DNA of 64,000 nucleotides from Nothophaeocryptopus gaeumannii (taxonomy: Eukaryota; Ascomycota; Dothideomycetes; Mycosphaerellales; Mycosphaerellaceae): NCBI GenBank assembly GCA_031771865.1, contig JASISA010000029.1:1-64000 (forward strand), in the 5' to 3' direction. Below, piece by piece: positions 12,465-21,579 of this stretch (position 1 is its first letter; each line of letters opens with the position of its first letter). The notes under the pieces were generated by a model. The model saw only the letters and a program-made list of their open reading frames with translations, had not been told where the DNA came from and did not search any database. Position numbers and translations under genes: made by a program.

Positions 12465-13519
12465 ACAACAAACGAAAGAGGAAACGTGAATTGCCGGAGT
12501 AGTGAAAAGGGGAGCAAGGTCAGCACCGGCTGCTGCCTTGCCTACAATTTTACTTGCTTGCTTAGTCTTAATAGCCGTACAACGTCTTTAACCTTGCGGT
12601 ACTTCTTGCTTTCTAGCTTGATACCCGTCCAGCGCTTGACTTCGCCGGATATAGAGGCAATCTACCCTTCCCAGCTCCCGTCGTCGCAGTTGCGCGAAAC
12701 GAGACGGACCTTGCACGTCCATAGTCGCCCAAGAAGGACAGGCCCGTGCTTGATTGGAGTCACTAGGAAGGGAACCGTGACCGTAATGCCGAATGTCTCG
12801 ACTTTCACTTCCTCGACCATGCTAATGAACATCCCTTCGCTAGTAGTGCTGTACATGCTGATGCGTAATCCTTGCGTAACGGGAACCTGAGCTTTAGCGG
12901 CATCGCCCCAGCCCATAACACAGGCCTCGGACCCTTCGTTAATGAGCATGTTATTGACTTGATACCGATAAGGGCCAATGTAGCCATCGATCTTTGAGCT
13001 CGGCATAGTAACGAAGCTGTCAAGGAGAGTGGCCGGATCGTAGGTGGCAGCTTCTTCACGGGCGCGTTGGCTGTTGCCAAACTCACTCTCGAAGTCCCTC
13101 GGCGTTTCCTTGAGAGATACTGTCTGCACAGTAAGGCCATCTTTTCCACGAAGGATCTCCTAGGTAACTTCGATCTCTTCAGGTCGGATTTGCGGACGGC
13201 GGCCTAATAACATCTGCGCTATATGTGTTTGCACAACTTGATTGCCAATCTTGCCGGGCTTAGGGGCAATCACCAGGCCTTCGTCCTCTCTACTGCCTTC
13301 TTCACTAGGCGAATTATCGCCTTCACTAGTGAGGTCGCCAATGCCGCAGTTGCCAATATAGTTAGCCGCAAGCGTCCGAACTTGCGAAAGGAAAGAAGCT
13401 ATCGCCCTATTAACGTTCTTTATAGGCAACTCCAGTTTGCGCATAACCTGTTGCAACGCCGTGTCCGTTTCGCCCTTAGTGATCTTCTTTCGCAGGGCTT
13501 CCCGAGACGGAGCGTTCAA
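12329..13519 (-). pseudogene. Protease-region ORF of the giant Ty3 element
   Basis: This minus-strand frame lies between gag and pol and is in a different phase from both. It overlaps the gag stop (TGA at 13516-13518), remains open a little upstream of it, and ends with TAA at 12329, overlapping the pol ATG at 12464 by 136 bases. Near 12905-12950 it has LINEGSEACVM, which fits the (D/E)-x-G-S flap-free active-site loop of retroviral-type aspartic proteases, except that the position of the catalytic Asp reads Asn. A GAT-to-AAT change would be a single G-to-A transition. There is one TAG at about 13157 and another near 12660. It has no ATG start of its own at the 5' end, so expression by frameshifting from gag is plausible but unproven. 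Confidence 0.65.
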
Positions 13520-16500
13520 GTCGCTAGGAACAAGGCAACGGGCATTCGAACGCTGGCTGAGAGGAAGGCCTCCATGGCAGCAGATTGGACGTCGACGCTC
13601 TTTTGCAGGTGCAAATCCAGGCGTAACGATCGGGGCTTGCGAGGATTAACCTGAGGAGGATTGACAGCTTTGACGACCTCCACGTCGTTAGATCTTAGTC
13701 GTTCTTCCTCATCAGCTTCGCCTATCGATACGTCGTCGTCGCTCTCTTGCCGCTCACTCCGTTGCTGGAGTCGGCGCCGAGCTCTCATTACCGCGTGGCC
13801 ATACAAGTTCTGTCCCTAGTGCTCTCTGTACTTAAGGGCTTCCGCAGGCCTGTACCCGCACGTCTACTCGCGATGTTCGCCGCAGCAAATAATCTCGCGC
13901 TTTCCAGTATCCAGAAGCATGTCAAGAGGAGTCTTCGTAGGATCTTCTCGGGTTGGCACGGTCCCTTGCCCGAAGGCTTCATAGACGGCGTCTTCAACGA
14001 TCTTTGACTTGTGCTTGTCCCAGGTATTATAGTCAAAGGGCTTCAACTAGCGGCCCACGCGTCCGATGAGTTCCTGGTTTTCTGCACTGTACTCGCTGCA
14101 AGCCCCCTGGATTAGGTTGCCTAACTCATGGTCGCCAAAGAGTTCAGCCTTCTTCTATTGAGTCCTGGCCCTAATGGACGTAAAAGTTCTTCCGTTAACA
14201 CTGAACATGTGCGGGGCCGTATCCGAGAGGAATCCCCACTCATCATAATGAGCGCCTACCAATATGGCGTCACCATCATCGTGCTGGCCTGCCTGATGAG
14301 GCTGGGATCGTCCCTACGTCTGGGTTCCGGATTCTTCGGTTCTAGCAGCTCCCCGTTAGGGTTCTTCAATAGGGCGATATTGTCCAGCTTGGAGGCCAGC
14401 TATAGAGGGAAGCTTGCTTTAGTCAGGAGCTTTTCCTTTCGCCGGCGGTTTCTTGGCTTTGGATACCGAGTCGGCAACAACCTTGGTTGTTGCTGCTTTT
14501 GTGGGCTTCGCCTTTGACCTCGTCTACTGGGCCGCGCAAATTTGAACATCAGAACACTCGCTGTCCGACAAGTCGGTCTCAAGGGCGGTAGAGTGAGAGT
14601 GGATAAGGAGTCTTTGCCAATTAGGATTATCCTCACAGTCTCTAATCTAGCAGAAGTGACTACCGACAGCAACACGGTCGTCGACCTCGGCGACACGTGG
14701 TTGCTAGTACATGACCTTGGACGGTAGGGACTTTTCCCTCCTAAGGTTATCCAGAAGAGCTTGTGTATACTCTCTCTATTTAGCTAATTCCTAGTCACTA
14801 AGCATCTGAACTGGCGGTAGCGGAGTTCTTAATAGCAGCGTTTCAGGACCCGGAAGCGAAGTAGTTTAACCCAGTGCCGACAGGTTCCCTCGGTACTGCT
14901 GATAGTCTCGTTCTTAGGCAGCACGTGCGCTAGGGTTTGGCAGCGCAGGGGCCGATGCTATCCCAGACATATCACGTTTGCGGTCAAGTTGCCAAAGCGT
15001 CCTAAGTGTTGCTAACACCGGGACCGTCTTGTTGAAGTAGTCTTCGACGTAAGGGATCACGTATGCCAAGGCACATAGCGATCGGTCAGGGGGGAACCGC
15101 GGGTTGATGTTGGCTGTTTGCGGATCATCTAGTCGACCATACATCCAATGCCCGTACGCATTCTTGTAGCACTACCCGGCCTCTTCGAGTTCGCTAGCCA
15201 CTTGACAGTCTCTCGCAGTATGTCCTTCCATTCCGCAAGTATAACAACGACCCCTCATTATGCTTCCCTGCATTAGTGGACGCATTCCTCCCGGCCTACC
15301 ACGAGGAAAGGTTTGGGTGTAGTGAGACTCCACATACTCAGAAGTGTCCATCGGCATTGAGCCCTAAGGCGGGTTAACAGGCGCAACAGATGGCCCAACA
15401 TCCTTCCACTTTTGGACCATTCCTTGGACAGTTAGGCTAGCGAATTGCTCTAACAGTTCCCTCATGTTATCCTTGAACGGAGTATCTCGACCAACCGGCA
15501 TGGAAAGGTCAACAGGCCCTAACGCGGCGCGAGTTAACGAGGTGAACGTCGCATCGTTGATTTCGCGAGCTCTTTCCTTCATGTCCACCTATTCCTCGAT
15601 ACAACCCTGTTCGACATACTTGCTAGCGAGCTGGAAAACCCGGTCAAAGTCCTTCATCGAGTTAGGACTATTGCTGTGGATCCCTTTCCTCTAGAGACGC
15701 TTAGAGATCTTGGGTAGCAGGCCTTGAAGCAGTAGCTTGCTCTTGAGGTAATTATTGTAGTAGGTGTTGTTGTTGCTAGCAGCAAAGAACTGCCTTATCC
15801 ATTGCCTAACCTTTACTGCGGGGTCTTCGTCGGTGCAACCTGCAGAGGCAAGGACGTCCAGATAATTGGGTTGCCGCATAGCGAGGCGGTCGTCTAACAT
15901 CTTGTAGTCCTCGATAACGGCCTCTTCCCACATGTCAAAGTCCCTCTCAAGATAACCCGGCATTCCTTGGAGGATCATGTGAAAGCTCGGGTCGCAGTAT
16001 TCGATGGCTTTGTCGATCCTCTCAATTGGCATTAATTCTGGATAATAGGCAGTAATGAACTCCCTAATATTGCGGAAGAAGGTCGAAACGCTACGGCCCA
16101 TGAAAAAGGGGGCTTCGCGGCTGCCAGGCCTTAGAGGTATAGTAGGCTGCCTAGCAGAGCGGATAATCCGCTCGAGCTCTCCGGCGCCAAGGGAGATCCT
16201 CATTGTTGCATTATCCCTTCGAGTGTCTCTAGGTCTGAGAGGATCAAATCCGACATTTGTGTCTCGCTTAGCAGTAACGGATCGAGTGTTTGCAGCGGGT
16301 TCTGCGTCGTGCCAGACGACTCTGCCTCGTCCGGACGGATATCCGCCTCCAGATAGCTGACCAGCCATTAAAAGGATTCCACGGCCCCGACTTTCTCTCT
16401 CTCCGTCATGTTCACTAGCATGCCTTTGGTTAGCGGTCCTTGCGGAACGAGTCCCTGCTCCGCAAGCACCTCTAGCAAGTCCTTCAGCGATATCCGGCTG

Positions 16501-16839
16501 ACGGCGAGCATCCTGTCCATAGCCCGGAGAGACACTTCGAGGGCTTGAAAGTTCGGAAGTAACAAAAGGAGGGAAGTGGCGCCGTTGAGACATAGCTAGA
16601 GATGCATCTGCTCGTGCAGTAGAGCCCCAAATAGCCGGATCACTCGCTCGTCGATTCCGAGTGGCCTCTTCAGCACTACAGGGGTAACTCGCGGGGCCCG
16701 GGGCGGCATGGACGCCTTCATCAGCTTGGTCCGAGCCTTCTTCATTTGGATCTCTAATAACGACTTCCTCGGCAGACCTACGGGGCTGGGCGAAATGGTC
16801 TCTAGTCGTAGCCAGAGTACCTTGATCTTCGGAGGGCAT
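13516..16839 (-). pseudogene. Gag of the giant Ty3 element, with CCHC zinc knuckle
   Basis: An ATG at 16839 opens a phase that continues to a TGA at 13516-13518 (about 1107 codons), broken by several TAG/TAA codons. The region 16100-15700 has the Arg- and acid-rich helical look of a capsid domain, including RLNYLDVLASAG-like and KISKRL stretches. A CCHC zinc knuckle, CYTCGMEGHTARDC, is at about 15205-15247 (near residue 535), the standard nucleocapsid motif. About 570 codons follow the knuckle, including an Lys/Ala-rich tract near 14450-14500, which is far longer than a usual gag tail. Its start overlaps the end of ORF1 by 38 bases in another phase. Confidence 0.8.
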
Positions 16840-18193
16840 TTAGTAGCAGAACCCTTCCTCGGAGAACCGTCTGCAGCTCTGTCGGGCCAGCAGGATAGCT
16901 CCTGAACTCAGAAATGGTTACTAGGTTATTAATATCAACAATGTCACAAAGTCCAAGGTCTTCTTCCTATTCAAGGAGTTCTTGGATCGCGCTGTCTTCC
17001 TGGTACCCTGTTCGGAGGCTACACTAGTCGGAGTCGCTGACTAGCAGTCGCCAGGCAGTAGAGATGAGGTCCGTGATAATGGCTTCCACAGCAGTGTAAT
17101 CAGGAAGATTAACGAGACGCGCAGCCTTGAATTGTGCTAGGCGGAAGTAACGAGCGGCTTCGCAGTAAGGTCCTCCACTAAACTTGGGTTCCGTAATACG
17201 GCCGAGACGACCTCTAACGTCTTCAACTTTATCCCTATAAAGGAGTTCCCTCTAGTCGTTACAGGCGTTGTGCGTTTCGCAGAAGGCGTAGTTCGTCGAT
17301 TCCAGCTAAGAGAGATATTCGTTGTCGTGGCGCGTCTCGTACACGTTGTCACGGTAGCTAGTATTGCCTTTCTTCAGATCGTCGGCGCGAAGGGTTTCTC
17401 GAAGGTCTTCTCGGAGAGAAATGTGGACCGCCGCTAGGCTATGCCCGTAGAACCGGCTAAGTTCAGCAGGGAGATTACCTCTTAGTTTGGCAGCGAGAAG
17501 TCGTCCTAGCGCTAGTTCTTGTCCGACGCTCCAGTTGGATGCGGGAACGTATTGTTCGTTGCAAGAAGGCTGTGGCTAGTACTCGTCTTCCGCAGGGCCC
17601 TGGCCAGCGTTTTCAAGAGAAGGTAATCGTTCAGGCGGCGGCAAGGATGAGTCTTGGTCGGCCTTTTCGTCTTCGTGCGGGTCCAGGGTAATTAGTTCTT
17701 CAAACGAGAGGCACTTCTCTTTCTCAGCCTCGTCGTCGCCGGTGCTTGAGAATTCCTCGTTGGCGCACCCGAGTACGGGGAATACTTCCTGCGGGTTTTC
17801 GTGGTCACTCGATCCTTCTTTGATCTGACGTGCAAGGAACGCGTGCAGGCTATTCGCGAGCTTGGCGGCGAAGTAGTGCTGTTCCAAGTTGTTAGGCTCC
17901 TTCTCTGCGATAGTAGCTACGGCTCGTCGAAAGTGCTTCCGGAATCCCGGCTCAGCAGATGTCTAGTATTGTACCAAAGATCTCACTAAGGTGAAAAGAG
18001 TCGATTCAATCACCGAAGAAACCGCGTGATCGAAATTCGGTCCTTCAGTATCTTCCCCCTTTAGGTTTCCAGTCCCCGGATTACAGAGTTCTGCTTGGTA
18101 GGGCGTTGAAGGTCGATGCGGCGGTCTTGGCGAAGGGGTGGACGCTGAGGCGGGCGGAGTCGGGGGGGTACTTCCGGACCAGCGTAACACCAT
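16802..18193 (-). pseudogene. ORF1: unrecognised frame upstream of gag in the giant element
   Basis: An ATG at 18193 (MVLRWSGSTPPTPPASAS) opens a minus-strand phase of about 463 codons that runs to the TAG at 16802-16804. Open pieces at 17963-18193, 17576-17887 and down to 16900 all share the phase, and the interruptions are TAG/TAA. The N-terminus is Pro/Ser/Thr rich. The segment 17890-17600 contains a helical piece with YFAAKLANSLHAFLARQ followed by a strongly acidic tract. I recognise no domain. It precedes gag, a position with no standard gene in Ty3 elements. It could be an N-terminal gag module joined by frameshifting, since the two frames overlap, or a separate protein. Confidence 0.6.
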
Positions 18194-20607
18194 TAGCTCC
18201 CTCTGCTTTAAACAGGCTTATAGTTATTAGACACCCTCTGGCTCGGCCGGGCTAACCTCGTTAACTAACTGCTCCAACACCTGGACCAAGATCTAGTGTG
18301 CCCGCGGGTGCTCGCCGTACAGGGGTACAAGACGGAGGCAGTCCTCGAGGCTAGCTCGTACGTGCGCTTGAGCTTGTGGCAGGTAGTCAAACCTTACAAC
18401 AGCCTAAAGAAGCACCTGGAGATCCCAGCGTTCCACGGAAGCGCCCGGTTCGGTTCTACTAAGCTGTAACTTGCAACCGGAACTAGTAGCGGCGCTGGAA
18501 GCGTTGCTTAGCGTACTCGTGTCGGACAGGGTGTTGCCTTGTGGAGCTTGACTAGCTAGCTACGGAGTTAAAGGCTGGCAAATTCCAGCTAACTGCTTGT
18601 CTTAATTGAACTGGGGTAGCATCCGCTAAGCGGTATATAAAGGCTCTGCGAATCGCCTGCAGGCAGTCGGAACACAGGCAGCTCAGAGCGTCCTCTTTTG
18701 ACACCGTTCGTCGTCCCTAGTGTCTATTCGGATCCGCAGTTTCTGGGAGCAGGAAATCGTCGTAAGTTAACGGATAATCTTCTGCTCTTGGTCCCTTAGT
18801 GTCTATCGGATACGGATATTGGAGTCGAGCTGGCTCGATCCAATCTGGTTGTGGTCGGAGGGCGTACAAGAAGTAGGCAAGCTAATTTAGAGAGTAGATG
18901 ATTCTAGGAAGCGTGGTGTATTGTTGATAGTCGTATTGCCGTGCAGGAACTTCGCCTTGTGCACGCTAATTAGAGAAGCACTGAAGCGGTCTCAACAGGT
19001 CCGGAAAGTGCTAGGCGACAAAATCCTGAGTTATTGGATAAAGTGTCTACTCCGGAGAGTCTGTGTTGCGAAAAGCGGAATCCGTTATCGCGTTGAAGGG
19101 ACTTGGTTCCGTCCCTCCTTCAATAGCTTGTAGCGGTAGCAAGTTTAATTGTTCTTGATGTCTATAGAGGGGTTGCGGAGGCGCAGATAGATACACAGGT
19201 ATACTTCCACGTCTGCCAGTAGGTCGAAGTGGTTCTCGTGTTACTGCTAACGGACGTGTTGGCCGTGCTGTCTCGATTCGGGGGTGTTTCATGCGAGTAC
19301 GGGGGGAGAGCAAAAGAGACAAAACAGCAAGATTCAACGATTAATCAAATCAAACAAATCAATCAATCAACGAGCTTCTCGGTTAGTATCGGGGATTGTA
19401 ACGATGCGGGTAACGGTGATCTTGGGATAGCACGAGTCAGACGCCTCTTGAGACCTCGTCGTCGATGCCGAATAGGGTAAGTAGTAGTGTGTCTGTGGGG
19501 CTTTTCAGTAGCGAGCTAGGTCAGCCGTCCTTCCGAAAGAGTAGGCACTTCGGTCTCTTTCTGTCTCATCGCCTTGAGGATTAACCAATCGGTGCTCTTT
19601 GATCTAGTCCGATTAAGCGATAAGAAGGGCGTCCAACTCTGATTAGCAAAGGGAGCTCGCGGACTGGTGTGGTCATGGTATACAAAGGGTCGAAATGGTC
19701 TCGACCCGTTGCATGGGTCCCGGATTTGGAAAGCCCCGAGCATCTCTAGAAAGGAGTCATACTCGTTGCCGGGTATTGTAGCGCTCGATCGGGCTACGCT
19801 AAGAAAGGTCCTCGTTATTCTAGAAGGGCCTCTGTGTCTTGTCTATTAGTGGAAATCTTTGACTAATACGGGTGCTACGATTCGTGAGGAGGTGCTGAAC
19901 TTTGACAGGGCAGCTAGTGACTCATAATAGGGGGTCTTGATCAGGTGCGTGTTTTCCATGACGTGTGCGGTTTTTTTGGCCTGGTATAGCCAAGAAGTTG
20001 CCGGATTAGGAAGGAAGCCAAAGAAATGGCCCCTCTCCTAAGGGAGTCTTAATGAGTTGCGTTGTTCGATGATGTTGCTTGGGGCACAATCTGGGTAGCC
20101 TGTTGACCCGAGCGTCTCGCGGAGCTCGCCACGAAAGCAGCTATCTCCACGAGGTTTCTTCGAGTCGTAAAAGTCGCCTGTTGTCGGATCCCAAGCCTAG
20201 TGTGCGCGGAGGTATGTTCAGGTAACCGGGGGCGGTTTCTCTCCGCCATCTTTCTTGTTTGCTAACCAAATCGTCGGGCATTCCCTAGATATTGGCCAGC
20301 ACCGGGATGCACGCCTTGTATTGGTGCATTTGCTGGACTGGACTGGACTGGACTGGACTGGACTGGACTTGATGCACACCTTGTATTGTGGCATTTCGCG
20401 GGACTTGACTTGACTGGACTTGACTTGATGCACGCCTTGTATTGGTGCATTTCCGGGAGGCACGCCTTTTGTCGGTGCGTTGACTTGTCTACGGGTTCTC
20501 GCTCGTTGTCGAAAATGACGCCCTGCATCATATATGATTCGAAAGTCGCTGTATTCGATCCAGCGCGTCGATACCACCTCCAGTAGGGCATTTTGCAACT
20601 AATGCCC
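18194..20607 (-). other. Long 5' leader of the giant element
   Basis: These 2.4 kb lie between the primer-binding site and ORF1. I see no reading frame on the minus strand comparable with the neighbouring coding phases. A short AATC-rich microsatellite is near 19335-19370, and repeats near the primer site are listed separately. A leader this long could hold packaging or translation signals, but nothing specific is visible. Confidence 0.5.
20300..20485. repeat. Short tandem repeats in the giant-element leader
   Basis: A (GGACT)n run lies at about 20334-20366. Around it the words GCACGCCTTGTATTGGTGCA, a variant with CACACCTTGTATTGTGGCA, and a third copy repeat about every 57-62 bp, each followed by GGACT/TTGACT runs. 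The last partial copy reads GGCACGCCTTTTGTCGGTGC. Confidence 0.75.
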
Positions 20608-20625
20608 CCCCTGGCGGGGTCACCA
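20608..20625 (-). other. Primer-binding site of the giant element
   Basis: A few bases inside the 5' LTR the element strand reads TGGTGACCCCGCCAGGG. TGG pairs with the CCA end of a tRNA, and the following bases would match an acceptor stem ending GGGGTCACCA. The position and TGG start support a tRNA-primed site; I cannot name the tRNA from this window. Confidence 0.7.
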
Positions 20626-20631
20626 AAAAGA

Positions 20632-20956
20632 TGTGGGCGCGCCAAGCGACACGCCCACGGTCGAGTTGACATTCCTCGACCGGTGGCATCGATGCACCGG
20701 ATCGCCTTTGATCGGCTTGTCTTGAGCTTTACGGGGCTCTCGGAGGCGTAATTACAGTAATATAGGAAGGGGGAGACGATGAGTAACGAGCGTGTATGTG
20801 TACCTGTATAACGAGTATATGAGTCTGCGTGCCCGCACGCGCGCGTGTCTACTTCCTTCGCAGTCGAGGAGCCTCTAAGAAGGTATATATAACCTTGCCA
20901 AGACCTTCTCACGTGTTCATTGCCATATGCAAGAGAACACGAGAACTCCTACTACA
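20632..20956 (-). repeat. 5' LTR of the giant Ty3 element
   Basis: Direct 325-bp copy of the repeat at 2459-2783. It differs at five sites (TG to TA four times, CA to TA once), all RIP-type changes concentrated in the region 20747-20852. It is followed by TTAG, the second copy of the target duplication. Confidence 0.93.
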
Positions 20957-20960
20957 TTAG
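20957..20960. repeat. Target site duplication TTAG, right copy
   Basis: TTAG follows the CA end of the right LTR and matches the four bases before the left LTR at 2455-2458. Confidence 0.85.
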
Positions 20961-21373
20961 CCTTAGGTACAATATTCTTAGGAGATAAAGAAGGCTACCT
21001 TTTATATTACTATATAGTTAATACAATTAATATAACATTAGTTCCTATATAGTACTATATACCCTTCGTAGCTATAAGATAGTAAAGACTAAGTTCCTCT
21101 ACTATCTACCTATACTAATCTAAGTCTACTACTTCCCCTACTAGGTAAGAAGGTTACTTTTACTTAGCGATTTTCGATATATATTATACTAAGATCTTTA
21201 GTCTATCTAGGTACTAACTAAGTACACGATCCTTATTCTCTAGATCTATATCGTACCTAGTATACTTATATAACTTCGTAATATCTATACCTATAATATA
21301 GTCTAGCGCCTAAATAAGGAAGTTAGTAAAGTCCTCGAAATCCTCTTATAATCTAATATTCTTCTTTAACTAC

Positions 21374-21374
<1 letters not shown>
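20961..21374. repeat. RIP-degraded relic between the giant element and the LINE
   Basis: TA-rich, CA/TG-poor DNA like that at 1-2454, with which it was contiguous before the giant element inserted. On the minus strand traces of a protein are visible (for example DFEDFTNFLI near 21330), but I cannot name the family. Confidence 0.7.

Positions 21375-21405
<31 letters not shown>
21375..21405 (-). repeat. LINE 3' simple-repeat tail (TAA)n
   Basis: About ten TAA/TTA units directly after the 3' end of the LINE on its own strand, replacing a poly(A) tail. Several fungal and insect LINEs end in such short repeats. Confidence 0.8.
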
Positions 21406-21406
<1 letters not shown>

Positions 21407-21579
21407 GTATTCGAGCTAGCTACAGGCCGTGCCCCTTCTAGCATATCTACATGTTGTAAAAGAAAACCCTGTAGAAAGTGCCTACAGCATAAAACTTCCT
21501 CCCTTCTCTGTTATGCCTTACACCCTACTGCATCTTAGGTACTATAGAACCAATATGTTTGCCCGTAGGCAGCTGGCTG

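Larger units (their letters stand above)
2459..20956 (-). mobile_element. Giant (18.5 kb) Ty3/gypsy LTR retrotransposon with extra ORFs
   Basis: Two direct 325-bp LTRs that begin TG and end CA flank 17.8 kb of internal DNA and are bordered by a TTAG duplication. Read on the minus strand the order is 5' LTR, tRNA-type primer-binding site, 2.4-kb leader, ORF1 of unknown function, gag with a zinc knuckle, protease, pol (RT, RNase H, integrase), ORF-X of unknown function, purine tract and 3' LTR. The RT-RNase H-integrase order is the Ty3/gypsy order. Most Ty3 elements are 5-10 kb, so this one is unusually large. All frames carry scattered TAA/TAG codons, so this copy is not autonomous. The LTRs differ at only five sites, so the insertion is fairly young. 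Confidence 0.92.

Noticed and set aside
20262..20912. 216-codon minus-strand open frame over the 5' LTR and leader
   Set aside because: It lies within the LTR and the GGACT repeats; a shorter version in the other LTR (2455-2739) has the same content. The open frame follows from repeat composition, not from a gene.
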